Below, piece by piece: positions 36,816-44,918 of a stretch of 64,000 nt of DNA. Position numbers and translations under genes: made by a program. This DNA is from Leeuwenhoekiella polynyae (lineage in GTDB: Bacteria; Bacteroidota; Bacteroidia; Flavobacteriales; Flavobacteriaceae): assembly GCF_004104075.1 (NCBI RefSeq), contig NZ_QOVK01000002.1, positions 310,001 to 374,000 of the forward strand, in the 5' to 3' direction. The stretch's first letter is position 1, and every line of letters begins with the position of its first letter. The notes beneath the pieces are model-generated. The model was given only the letters and a program-made list of their open reading frames with translations. It was not told where the DNA came from and ran no database searches.

Positions 36816-38901
36816 GTGCTAGTTGATTTTTTCTGAATGCATCTACTCGATCAAAAAATGCGTTTGCATCTGCAAGATACGCTTCAGCAAATTCTTTAGT
36901 AGGCTCATTATTTTGAATCTGGTATACAAGATCTTCAAATGAAGTTTCAGCTTTTAGTGCATCATGCTCTCCAAAAGTATTATCAAATTCAGCAATGATA
37001 TTTGCCTGAGTATTGGTTTTTACATTTTCTGAAAGTAATATCGCCTTAGCTCCATTTACTAAACCGGCATAAGTGTGATAAACACTATCTGCAAAACGGT
37101 TTGCTTCGAAAGCTTCAATTGCATTACCTAATTTATCTTTAGCTTCAAGTAATAAAGTCTGAACCAAATCAATTACAACACCAGCACATTCTCCTACCCC
37201 TACTTCTTGAATATACTTCTCGTCATTACCCCAGTCCACAAAATCAGATTCTACTAAATTATTTGTTTCTGAAAGTGGTTTTAGGAAATCGTAAAAATAA
37301 CGCTGCCCCTTCTCATCATAATAACTCAAGAAATCAAGCTCTCCTGCATTCTCTTTAAAATCATCAAGAATTGCACGTAATGCCTGAGGTCCTCTTTTAC
37401 TAGGTATTTTGATTACTTTATCTGCAAAACGGCCTTGACCGTCTCCTAAAACACCACCCCCTAAAAGAACCTGTAATGCCGGAGCAACCAATTTTTCTGG
37501 TGTACGCACAGACATTCCCTGAAAACCGATATGAGCCATATTATGCTGACCACACGCGTTCATACATCCACTGATTTTAATGGTAATCTCTTTATTATTG
37601 AGATATTCTGGGTATTCTGCAATTAGTACATCTTCTAATTTATCTGCGATACCGGTACTACTTGCAATCCCTAAGTTACAAGTGTCTGTACCGGGACACG
37701 CAGTAATATCTGTTGTTGTTTCATATCCCGGTCGGGCAAAACCTAGGTTGGCTAGTTGTGAAAAGAAAAATGGTAATGCCCCTTCCGGTATATGTCTTAA
37801 TAATATATTTTGACGTAGGGTAAGTCTTAACTCATCCCCTCCATATTTTTTAATTAAACCTGCTAATGCACGTGCTTTCTCTGTAGAAAAATCACCCAGT
37901 CTTACTTTGATACCTATAGCGCACAGACCGTCTTGTTTTTGTTTAAAAATATTAGTCGCTTTCCACGCATCATATGCTTTCTGATCTTCAATAGCTACCT
38001 GCGGCGCTTCAGTAAGTGGTCGTGTTGGAGCTACATCAAAAGCTGCAGTATCAATCTCGTAGGTCTTGTAAGAAAGTGCTTTTTGCTCTTCAGCAACCAA
38101 TTCCATAAAGCCGTCAACTCCAATATCTTTGATAAGGAACTTCATACGCGCTTTAAGTCTTCTAGAACGTTCTCCGTGACGATCAAAAACTCGCAATACC
38201 CCTTCTATAAGAGGAATCAATTGATTTACCGGCAAAAATTCGTGTAACGTATCGGCATGTCTTGGCTGAGAACCTAAACCACCACCAAGCATTACTTTAA
38301 AACCGCGTGCACCATCTTTAATTTTTGGGATAAAGCCCAAATCGTGAATAAAAGCTAAAGCCGAATCATCATCTGTTGCTGAGAAAGACATTTTAAACTT
38401 TCTACCCATTTCCTGACAGATTGGATTCCGTAGAAAAAACTGAAACGTCGCATGTGCGTATGGAGTAGCATCAAAAGCTTCTTCCGGATTAATACCCGAG
38501 TCTGGACTTGCAGTCACATTACGCACGGTATTTCCACAAGCTTCACGAAGTGTCACATCGCTTTTCTCAAGCTCTGCCCATAACTCAGGAGTACGATCAA
38601 GACTCACGTAGTGAATCTGAATATCCTGGCGCGTGGTAATATGCAATTTGCCTCTTGAATATTCATCGGAAACATCAGAGATACGCAATAACTGATCGCT
38701 GGTCACCTTACCATAAGGCAACTTGATGCGTATCATTTGCACCCCTTCCTGACGTTGTCCATAGACACCTCTTGCCAGACGAAGACTTCTAAAACGTTCC
38801 TCATCTATCTTCCCATCCTTAAAGAGTTTGATTTTTTTCTCAAGCTCTATAATGTCACGTTCTACAACCGGATTCTCTATTTCTGTTCTGAAGCTTTGCA
38901 T
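36805..38901 (-). CDS. Assimilatory sulfite (nitrite/sulfite) reductase with C-terminal HEPN domain
   Basis: 698 aa. The reductase part (1-550) has two ferredoxin-like half domains and siroheme/4Fe-4S repeats. The cluster cysteines are Cys402 and Cys408 (ACPGTDTCN) and Cys446 and Cys450 (GCMNACG). The basic residues expected for sulfite binding (RxxxxR type) are plausible but not verified. Residues ~560-698 form a helical HEPN-like domain (AKDKLGNAIEAFEANRFADSVYHTYAGLV) not found in classical CysI. It reduces sulfite to sulfide. An Rrf2-type palindrome lies upstream of its ATG. Confidence 0.88.
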   Translation of the reverse strand: MQSFRTEIENPVVERDIIELEKKIKLFKDGKIDEERFRSLRLARGVYGQRQEGVQMIRIKLPYGKVTSDQLLRISDVSDEYSRGKLHITTRQDIQIHYVSLDRTPELWAELEKSDVTLREACGNTVRNVTASPDSGINPEEAFDATPYAHATFQFFLRNPICQEMGRKFKMSFSATDDDSALAFIHDLGFIPKIKDGARGFKVMLGGGLGSQPRHADTLHEFLPVNQLIPLIEGVLRVFDRHGERSRRLKARMKFLIKDIGVDGFMELVAEEQKALSYKTYEIDTAAFDVAPTRPLTEAPQVAIEDQKAYDAWKATNIFKQKQDGLCAIGIKVRLGDFSTEKARALAGLIKKYGGDELRLTLRQNILLRHIPEGALPFFFSQLANLGFARPGYETTTDITACPGTDTCNLGIASSTGIADKLEDVLIAEYPEYLNNKEITIKISGCMNACGQHNMAHIGFQGMSVRTPEKLVAPALQVLLGGGVLGDGQGRFADKVIKIPSKRGPQALRAILDDFKENAGELDFLSYYDEKGQRYFYDFLKPLSETNNLVESDFVDWGNDEKYIQEVGVGECAGVVIDLVQTLLLEAKDKLGNAIEAFEANRFADSVYHTYAGLVNGAKAILLSENVKTNTQANIIAEFDNTFGEHDALKAETSFEDLVYQIQNNEPTKEFAEAYLADANAFFDRVDAFRKNQLAHAN

Positions 38902-38933
38902 AGCTTATTTCTTTTTTATTTTAATTTCATTTT

Positions 38934-38956
38934 AATCCTATAGAAATAATAGGATT
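38934..38956. promoter_or_regulatory. Candidate Rrf2 operator, sulfite-reductase copy
   Basis: AATCCTA, a 9-nt spacer (tagaaataa), then TAGGATT: perfect 7-bp arms. It lies 32 nt upstream of the sulfite reductase ATG and just downstream of the cysN terminator. An identical-architecture site stands at 42143-42165 near the Rrf2 gene. Confidence 0.7.
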
Positions 38957-38962
38957 TTAATA

Positions 38963-38996
38963 AAAGAATGAATTGAAATTTTCCAATTCATTCTTT
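38963..38996 (-). terminator. Terminator after cysN
   Basis: On the minus strand, AAAGAATGAATTG pairs perfectly with CAATTCATTCTTT across an 8-nt loop and ends in T-rich sequence. It begins 8 nt after the cysN stop, separating the cysHDN transcript from the sulfite-reductase unit. Confidence 0.7.
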
Positions 38997-39004
38997 ATAT
39001 AATT

Positions 39005-40249
39005 TTATCCGATAAAGCCTACTCCTGCAGTAGTATTACTTTGCGTATCTATTAATATGAAAGATCCCCCAGCTTTATTGTCAGTATAATTGTCATAGAA
39101 AAGGTTTTTACTCAACTTAAAGTTAACCTTGCCTATTTCGTTTAAAGTCAATTGTGTTGCGCTACTATCTTCACCTGAATAATCAGTAGAAATTACATTC
39201 TCAATACTGTCTATTTTTGCTAAAACTCTATTCGTATTGTGTTGAATTTCATATTTAGCTCCCGGTATCAAGGCTTTTCCATCCATCCAGCAAACAGAAG
39301 CTGTAAGTGTTTTAGCAGAATGTGGTACTTCGTCAGACTTGACCAAGATATCACCACGCGTTACATTGATATCATTTTCTAAAGTAATCGTCACTGAACT
39401 ACCAGCAATCGCCTCATCGTATTGCTCATCAAAAAACTCTATAGACTTAATTTTAGAGGAAGTTAAAGAAGGAAGAACCGTAACAGCATCTCCAACTTTT
39501 AAGCTGTTTCCATAAATTTTACCTGCATATCCGCGGTAATCATGAAATTCATCTTTTTTAGGCCTGATAACTGTTTGCACAGGAAAACGTGCAGCCGTCA
39601 ACTCCTCTTGTTCTGGCTTTAAAGCCTCAAGAAAATCTAGCACACTATCGCCCGTATACCAAGACATAGCGTCAGTCTTTTGAGCAACATTATCTCCTTT
39701 TAAGGCACTAATAGGAATAAACGTTACTTCCTGCTCTTCATAGCTACTTTGCGCATTTAGTTTCTCAAAATCAGCTTTAATATCTTCAAAAACCTGCTGA
39801 TCATAATCAACCAGATCCATTTTATTTACCGCAACAATCACGTGTTTAACACGTAATAAATTATTGATAAAAAAATGACGATAGGTTTGTTCAATTACTC
39901 CTTTACGCGCATCAATTAATATAATTGATGCTTGCGCTTGTGAAGCGCCGGTTACCATATTTCGGGTATATTCTACATGTCCCGGAGTATCTGCTATTAT
40001 ATAACTCTTCTTCTTAGTCGAAAAATAAATATGCGCTACGTCTATGGTAATTCCTTGCTCACGTTCTGCAACAAGACCGTCTGTCGCTAAAGAAAAATCA
40101 AGATAATCGTATCCTTTTTTCTTACTATTACGCTCTATTGCCTCTAATTTATCGTCTGTGAGTGATTTTGTATCGTAAAGCAGTCTCCCTATCAAAGTAC
40201 TTTTACCATCATCTACACTACCTGCTGTTGCTATCTTTAAAACTTCCAC
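39005..40249 (-). CDS. cysN: Sulfate adenylyltransferase subunit 1
   Basis: 414 aa, an EF-Tu-like GTPase: GSVDDGKSTLIGRLLYD (P-loop), DTPGHVEYTRNM (G3), NKMDLVD (G4) and two beta-barrel domains. With CysD it makes adenosine 5'-phosphosulfate from sulfate and ATP, driven by GTP. It ends after the barrels, with no fused APS kinase (CysC) domain. It is 54 nt downstream of cysD and followed by a strong terminator. Confidence 0.94.
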   Translation of the reverse strand: MEVLKIATAGSVDDGKSTLIGRLLYDTKSLTDDKLEAIERNSKKKGYDYLDFSLATDGLVAEREQGITIDVAHIYFSTKKKSYIIADTPGHVEYTRNMVTGASQAQASIILIDARKGVIEQTYRHFFINNLLRVKHVIVAVNKMDLVDYDQQVFEDIKADFEKLNAQSSYEEQEVTFIPISALKGDNVAQKTDAMSWYTGDSVLDFLEALKPEQEELTAARFPVQTVIRPKKDEFHDYRGYAGKIYGNSLKVGDAVTVLPSLTSSKIKSIEFFDEQYDEAIAGSSVTITLENDINVTRGDILVKSDEVPHSAKTLTASVCWMDGKALIPGAKYEIQHNTNRVLAKIDSIENVISTDYSGEDSSATQLTLNEIGKVNFKLSKNLFYDNYTDNKAGGSFILIDTQSNTTAGVGFIG

Positions 40250-40303
40250 GTTGTTATTCGTATTGCTATTAATATTGTTTTCTGTTCACTTTGTAAGTGA
40301 ATT

Positions 40304-41203
40304 CTAGAAGTACCCTTGTTGTTTACGCTTTTCCATTGCTGCCTCAGAACGCTTGTCGTCTATACGCGCCCCTCGCTCAGAAATGGTAGAAACTTTTATC
40401 TCTTTTACAATTTGCTCAATGGTATCTGCATCAGACTCAACTGCCGCTGTACACGTCATATCACCCACAGTTCTAAAACGCACAATACGCTCCAAAACTT
40501 CTTCATCTTCCTCACGATACACATATTTAGATGCACTCCAAATCAGGCCATCGCGCACAAATGTCTCTCGCTTATGCGAAAAATAAATCGAAGGAATTTC
40601 GATATGCTCCTGCTCTATATAACTCCACACATCCAATTCCGTCCAGTTAGAAATCGGGAATACACGCACATTCTGACCAATTTCAATCTTCCCATTCAAA
40701 AGATCGAATAATTCAGGGCGCTGGTTTTTTTCATCCCATTGACCGAAATCATCACGAACAGAAAAAATACGTTCTTTGGCTCGTGCCTTTTCCTCATCAC
40801 GACGTGCACCGCCTATACACGCATCAAATTTAAATTCTTCAATAGCGTCTAAAAGCGTAGTAGTCTGAAGCATGTTTCGGCTAGAATATTTACCAGTCTC
40901 TTCAGTCACTTTTCCTTCATCAATTGCATCCTGCACATGACGCACGATTAAATTCAATCCTAATTCTTCTACCAATTTATCTCTAAATTCTATGGTTTCA
41001 GGAAAATTATGACCGGTATCTACATGCAATAACGGAAAGGGAATCTTACCCGGATAAAACGCTTTTTGCGCCAAACGCACCAACGTAATACTGTCTTTTC
41101 CTCCCGAAAAAAGCAATACGGGGTTTTCAAACTGAGCGACTACCTCTCTAAAAATGTAAATCGCCTCGCTCTCTAATGCATTTGTTTTTAAAATCTTGCT
41201 CAT
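40304..41203 (-). CDS. cysD: Sulfate adenylyltransferase subunit 2
   Basis: 299 aa, a PP-loop ATP pyrophosphatase fold: LLFSGGKDSITLVRLA binds ATP, and GGARRDEEKARAKERIFS is the typical second block. It partners CysN in sulfate activation. It lies 12 nt downstream of cysH on the same strand. Confidence 0.94.
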   Translation of the reverse strand: MSKILKTNALESEAIYIFREVVAQFENPVLLFSGGKDSITLVRLAQKAFYPGKIPFPLLHVDTGHNFPETIEFRDKLVEELGLNLIVRHVQDAIDEGKVTEETGKYSSRNMLQTTTLLDAIEEFKFDACIGGARRDEEKARAKERIFSVRDDFGQWDEKNQRPELFDLLNGKIEIGQNVRVFPISNWTELDVWSYIEQEHIEIPSIYFSHKRETFVRDGLIWSASKYVYREEDEEVLERIVRFRTVGDMTCTAAVESDADTIEQIVKEIKVSTISERGARIDDKRSEAAMEKRKQQGYF

Positions 41204-41215
41204 GCTCTAATCGTT

Positions 41216-41839
41216 TTAGGCGTGTAATCCACACTCCCGGTTCTCCAACACTTTAGTTGGATCAAAATATTTATGTTCGTTTGGCAACTTATTTTCAGCC
41301 AAATAGGCATCTAATCCTGCATCGCTCCAATAGTAAAACGGACTCACTTTTAAAACTCCGTCTGCTCCGAGACTCAAAATATCAAGGTTATCCCTATGTG
41401 CAGTCTGTCCCTTTCTAAGGTTTGTAAACCATAAATCTGGTTTATGATTTGCCATAGCCCGTTTAAATGGCTCTAGTTTCACCTGCTCGGTAAAGATTTT
41501 ATGCCTGGAATCATCTATTTGTGGAATTCCCATAACAACATCACGATGCGCGGCAGTTTGTTGAGGCACGTATAAATCAACTTTTAAATCAAGAAGTTTG
41601 ATCACCTCTTCTGCATGTCTATAGGTGTTAGGTGTATTATAACCGGTATCACACCAAACAACCGGAATATCACTTTTAGCTTGAGTCGCTGCAAATAAAA
41701 TTGCTGCTTCATAAGGCCGAAAATTAGTAGTAACAATTGGGTTTTTAGCATTCTGTACTGCCCACTGTGCGATTTCAACCGGAGTCTTTGACTTTAGCTC
41801 TTTATTAATATCTATTAACTGTTCTGCTGAATACCCCAT
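41216..41839 (-). CDS. cysH: Phosphoadenylyl-sulfate (PAPS) reductase
   Basis: The start is the ATG at 41839 (MGYSAEQLIDINKEL), which overlaps the upstream stop as TAATG. An in-frame ATG at 41851 is possible, and the open frame further upstream is just overlap with the DUF2061 gene. 207 aa with the PP-loop-like VVWCDTGYNT region and the catalytic ECGLH near the C-terminus. Only two Cys exist, so the CC/CxxC 4Fe-4S ligands of APS reductases are missing. That favours PAPS as substrate, although no APS kinase gene is in the window. Confidence 0.87.
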   Translation of the reverse strand: MGYSAEQLIDINKELKSKTPVEIAQWAVQNAKNPIVTTNFRPYEAAILFAATQAKSDIPVVWCDTGYNTPNTYRHAEEVIKLLDLKVDLYVPQQTAAHRDVVMGIPQIDDSRHKIFTEQVKLEPFKRAMANHKPDLWFTNLRKGQTAHRDNLDILSLGADGVLKVSPFYYWSDAGLDAYLAENKLPNEHKYFDPTKVLENRECGLHA

Positions 41840-42111
41840 TATCTCCCCCATTTTATAGTATTCCAAATACGCTCGTGAAAAAAGTAAAGCACCATTTTGG
41901 TTACCAACTCTACAGCTCCTATTGAGAATGCCAAAGACAATGTACCTGTTATAAACCAAGAAATAAGTATAGTATCAATCGTACCAACAATTCTCCAACT
42001 AACAGACTTAACAACACTTCTTAAAGGCTTTTCTGTAGAAGCATCTTTTTTATAAGTCACTTTTTGGGACTTATCTGTTTGAGCTTCGTTATATACTTGA
42101 TCTAAAATCAT
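41839..42111 (-). CDS. DUF2061 membrane protein
   Basis: 90 aa. After a charged N-terminus come the family blocks RSVVKSVSWRIVGTIDT and two hydrophobic stretches (ILISWFITGTLSLAFSIGAVELV, MVLYFFHERIW). The function is unknown, but DUF2061 genes often accompany sulfate-assimilation genes. Here it is the first gene of the cysHDN transcript and overlaps cysH by one base. A role in sulfate or thiol handling is an inference. Confidence 0.82.
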   Translation of the reverse strand: MILDQVYNEAQTDKSQKVTYKKDASTEKPLRSVVKSVSWRIVGTIDTILISWFITGTLSLAFSIGAVELVTKMVLYFFHERIWNTIKWGR

Positions 42112-42142
42112 ATCTGAAATACTGAATTCTATATTTTATTTA

Positions 42143-42165
42143 AATCCTATCGGAATAGTAGGATT
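42143..42165. promoter_or_regulatory. Candidate Rrf2 operator, cysH copy
   Basis: AATCCTA, 9 nt (tcggaatag), TAGGATT: the same arms and spacing as at 38934-38956. It starts 6 nt downstream of the -7 element of the cys promoter, so a bound protein would block initiation or early elongation. Confidence 0.75.
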
Positions 42166-42171
42166 ATAAAG

Positions 42172-42203
42172 CAAAAGTATACCCCATAATCGTATTGACC
42201 AAA
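42172..42203 (-). promoter_or_regulatory. Promoter of the DUF2061-cysH-cysD-cysN transcript
   Basis: On the minus strand, TTTG (42203-42200), exactly 20 nt, then TACTTTTG (42179-42172). This is a full match to the Bacteroidota -33/-7 consensus. The first codon is about 60 nt downstream. Confidence 0.75.
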
Positions 42204-42265
42204 TCTTTGTAGTAAAATTTTAAAACTTTTAGGTGATTTTCAGCATTTAAGCCAAATATTCTGAA

Positions 42266-42679
42266 TTATTCGGCAATTAGGTCTGCCAACGTGTTTTTAT
42301 TCAATACCGCAAGGTTGCTATCTCGTAATTGAACCATAAGACTATGCACTGAACACGCAGTCTCATCCGGGCAATCGTCACATTTTTCGTAGAAATTAAG
42401 ACTTACACAAGGCACCATAGAAACAGGCCCTTCCAAAATACGCATGACCTCAACCATTTTGATATCTTCAGGCTGCCTGCGTAAGTAATACCCGCCTCCT
42501 TTGCCTTTTTTGCTTCCTAAAAAACCGGCTTTGCGCAGGGTAAGCATAATACTTTCCAGAAATTTTTGAGAGATATTTTCACTTTTGGCTATAGCTCCTA
42601 TTTGCAAAGGATCTTCTCCTTTGTGCTTGGCTACGTAAGCCAAAGCTTTGAGACCGTATTTTGTTTTTTTAGATAACAC
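42266..42679 (-). CDS. Rrf2-family transcriptional regulator
   Basis: 137 aa with a winged helix-turn-helix: YGLKALAYVAKH, IAKSENISQKFLESIMLTLRKAGFL and the wing KGKGGGYYL. The C-terminal region carries Cys91, Cys100, Cys103 and Cys109 (CVSLNFYEKCDDCPDETAC), resembling the cluster-ligand patch of IscR-type members, so redox or Fe-S sensing is possible. It lies next to the cys promoter, and two matching palindromes occur in front of cys genes. A CymR/IscR-like sulfur regulator is the best reading. NsrR-type NO sensing is an alternative. Confidence 0.82.
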   Translation of the reverse strand: MLSKKTKYGLKALAYVAKHKGEDPLQIGAIAKSENISQKFLESIMLTLRKAGFLGSKKGKGGGYYLRRQPEDIKMVEVMRILEGPVSMVPCVSLNFYEKCDDCPDETACSVHSLMVQLRDSNLAVLNKNTLADLIAE

Positions 42680-42708
42680 GGTCTAAATGTATGCAAAAAG
42701 TTAGAATT

Positions 42709-43875
42709 CTACGCTTTTAGCGCCTGATCCAGATCTGCGATAATATCATCTGCATGCTCCAGACCTACAGAACAACGCACCAAACCATCTGTGATTCCTA
42801 CTTCAAGACGATCTTCTTCAGCCAGTTTGCTGTGTGTCGTAGAGGCGGGATGCGTCACAATCGTACGCGTATCACCCAAATTTGCAGATAGCGAACACAT
42901 TTTAATCGAATTCAGAAATTTACGTCCGGCATCTATTCCACCTTTCACTTCAAAAGCGACGATGTTGCCTCCGTGTTTCATTTGTTTTTTAGCCACTTCA
43001 TACTGCGGATGTGATTTCAGGAATGGATATTTCACAAAATTCACGTTCTCATGACCCTCTAAAAACTCGGCTACCTTAAGCGCGTTTTCACAATGCCGGT
43101 CTGCGCGTACGTGCAGGGTTTCTAAACTTTTTGAAAGCACCCAGGCGTTAAATGGTGATAATGCCGGACCAGTATTTCGAGAAAACAGATAAATCTCGCG
43201 TATCAAGTCAGCTCGGCCTATACTCACACCCCCCAACACACGCCCCTGACCGTCAATCATCTTCGTAGCACTATGAATCACGATATCTGCACCAAACTTA
43301 ATGGGCTGCTGTAAATAAGGCGTTGCAAAACAATTGTCCACTACAAAAATCAGCTTGTATTTTTTAGCCAGATTGCCCAAATATTCTAAATCTAAAACAT
43401 CACAACCGGGATTGGTAGGAGATTCAACATAAAGAATTTTGGTTTCGGGCTTAATCAGGCTTTCTGCTTTATCGACCTCATCAACATTAAAATACGAAGT
43501 TTCAATATTCCATTTTGGGAGGAATTTGGTAAACAAGCTGTGTGTAGAACCAAAAACCGAACGCGCCGACACAATATGATCTCCGCTATCTAACAAGGCT
43601 GCAAAGGTTGAAAACACAGCTGCCATTCCGGTTGCAAAAGCATAACCGCTTTCGGCACCTTCCATTTTGCAAATCTTCTCAATAAACTCGCTGGTATTTG
43701 GATTGGTAAACCGGCTGTAAATATTGCGTTCTTTTTCTTCGGTAAACGAAGCCCGCATATCTTCGGCATCTTCAAAAACAAAACTCGAAGTCAAATACAT
43801 AGGCACAGAGTGCTCTAGGAATTCACTTCGGTTTAATTGGGTGCGTATGGCTTCGGTTTCAAAATGTTTAGTCAT
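42709..43875 (-). CDS. metZ: Trans-sulfuration PLP enzyme, O-succinylhomoserine sulfhydrylase type
   Basis: 388 aa, Cys/Met-metabolism PLP family: YSRFTNPNTSEF, SGDHIVSARSVFGST, VVDNCFATPYLQQP and the PLP lysine in HSATKMIDGQGRVLGG. The closest type by motif is MetZ, which makes homocysteine from an activated homoserine and sulfide. A second family member (MetY) is at 48434. Cystathionine gamma-synthase/lyase activity cannot be excluded by eye. Confidence 0.8.
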   Translation of the reverse strand: MTKHFETEAIRTQLNRSEFLEHSVPMYLTSSFVFEDAEDMRASFTEEKERNIYSRFTNPNTSEFIEKICKMEGAESGYAFATGMAAVFSTFAALLDSGDHIVSARSVFGSTHSLFTKFLPKWNIETSYFNVDEVDKAESLIKPETKILYVESPTNPGCDVLDLEYLGNLAKKYKLIFVVDNCFATPYLQQPIKFGADIVIHSATKMIDGQGRVLGGVSIGRADLIREIYLFSRNTGPALSPFNAWVLSKSLETLHVRADRHCENALKVAEFLEGHENVNFVKYPFLKSHPQYEVAKKQMKHGGNIVAFEVKGGIDAGRKFLNSIKMCSLSANLGDTRTIVTHPASTTHSKLAEEDRLEVGITDGLVRCSVGLEHADDIIADLDQALKA

Positions 43876-44089
43876 TGTTATTTAGATGTTAGACGTTAGA
43901 CGCTAGATTTGAGATGGATTATCTTGCTTCAAATTCATTGTCTAAAATCCTGTTTCGGTTTTCTTGTGGTATTTAAAAGGTTGAAGCGTTCAATTGTTTA
44001 ATCGTGGAATCGTTAATCACCTCTTAGATTTTACATTTAACCCTTTCTTTTAATTCTTTTCTCTTTCTTCTCTATTCTTTTTTCATATC

Positions 44090-44518
44090 TCAAATCTGCT
44101 CGACTTCTTCTCCATTTAAAAACACTTTGTATGAAATGTCTACTCCGGCTTGCAAGGTGATGGAAACTGAACAGTATTTTTCAAAACTCAATTGTGCAGC
44201 ACGCAATGCTTTTGCAGGAGGAATATCGCCTTCCAGATACACATGTACGCGCATCGCTTCAAAAGGTTTGGCACCGCCTACTTCTTTGCGGTCACCCTCA
44301 ACTTCTACGTGATACGAATCAATTTCTAACTTTTGCTTTTTTAAAATCGAAATGATATCAATCGCGCTACAACCGCCAACTCCCATTAATAGTAATTCCA
44401 TAGGGCTGCTGCCTTGAACCACATCGCCGGTTTTATTATCTATCATTACCGGTACTCCTGATGCTCCTTTGGCTTCAAAAAGGTAGTCCTTGTTTTTACG
44501 TTCGAGTGTTACTTTCAT
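44090..44518 (-). CDS. OsmC/Ohr-family protein
   Basis: 142 aa. The OsmC fold blocks PMELLLMGVGGCSAIDIISIL and FEKYCSVSITL contain the two redox cysteines expected for peroxide-reducing members. There is no signal peptide. It probably detoxifies organic or thiol-linked peroxides. Its place among methionine genes is unexplained, although thiol chemistry is a plausible link. Confidence 0.85.
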   Translation of the reverse strand: MKVTLERKNKDYLFEAKGASGVPVMIDNKTGDVVQGSSPMELLLMGVGGCSAIDIISILKKQKLEIDSYHVEVEGDRKEVGGAKPFEAMRVHVYLEGDIPPAKALRAAQLSFEKYCSVSITLQAGVDISYKVFLNGEEVEQI

Positions 44519-44536
44519 AATATTATTTTTAAATGC

Positions 44537-44563
44537 TTTTGGGATTCTTAAAGAATCCCAAAA
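44537..44563. terminator. Perfect 11-bp hairpin with a plus-strand T-tract
   Basis: TTTTGGGATTC and GAATCCCAAAA flank a 5-nt loop. On the plus strand it is followed by TTTATTTTTTTTT, so the intrinsic-terminator orientation is opposite to both flanking genes, which are on the minus strand. It could end antisense transcripts or act as a 3' hairpin of the ABM transcript. Confidence 0.5.
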
Positions 44564-44574
44564 TTTATTTTTTT

Positions 44575-44865
44575 TTATAAAATAGTGACGTAATGTTCAA
44601 CAGTGGGAAAAGGATCGTAATAGTGATGTAAAAGATTTTTCCACTCCAGATATTCTGGAGATTGTCTAAAACCAACTATATGACTTTCCAAGGTTTCCCA
44701 ATTCACTAGCAACGCGTATTTATTAGGCTGTTCTAAACATTTGCTCAGGGTATGGTTAATATAACCTTCACTAGAACTGATATATTTTTCTGCTCTCTTA
44801 AAATCAGTTTCAAATTGCTTCTCTTGACCTGCAATAACATTTAAAATCGCCAATTCTTTAACCAT
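44575..44865 (-). CDS. Antibiotic biosynthesis monooxygenase (ABM) domain protein
   Basis: 96 aa, a single ferredoxin-like ABM barrel: KELAILNVIAGQEKQFETDF, GYINHTLSKCLEQPNKYALLVNWE and HIVGFRQSPEYLEW. Such proteins are small heme-degrading or quinone-type monooxygenases, or have no known enzyme activity. A run of nine AAT triplets ends 10 nt before its ATG. Confidence 0.85.
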   Translation of the reverse strand: MVKELAILNVIAGQEKQFETDFKRAEKYISSSEGYINHTLSKCLEQPNKYALLVNWETLESHIVGFRQSPEYLEWKNLLHHYYDPFPTVEHYVTIL

Positions 44866-44874
44866 ACTAAACCC

Positions 44875-44901
44875 AATAATAATAATAATAATAATAATAA
44901 T
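44875..44901. repeat. (AAT)9 trinucleotide tract
   Basis: Nine uninterrupted AAT units (ATT on the transcribed strand) lie between the fusion-gene stop and the ABM start, ending 10 nt before the ABM ATG. Slippage would change 5'-UTR or promoter spacing without altering any reading frame. Confidence 0.9.
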
Positions 44902-44918
44902 ATCAATAACAATATTTA

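Noticed and set aside
42266-42679. NsrR-type nitric-oxide sensor
   Set aside because: No NO-detoxification or nitrate genes are nearby, and the matching palindromes sit in front of sulfate-assimilation genes. A sulfur-related Rrf2 regulator fits better.
43876-44089. Short TTAGACG tandem units upstream of metZ (near 43889-43905) as a regulatory repeat
   Set aside because: Only two to three degenerate units with no clear periodicity. The region is pyrimidine-rich leader DNA without an ORF.
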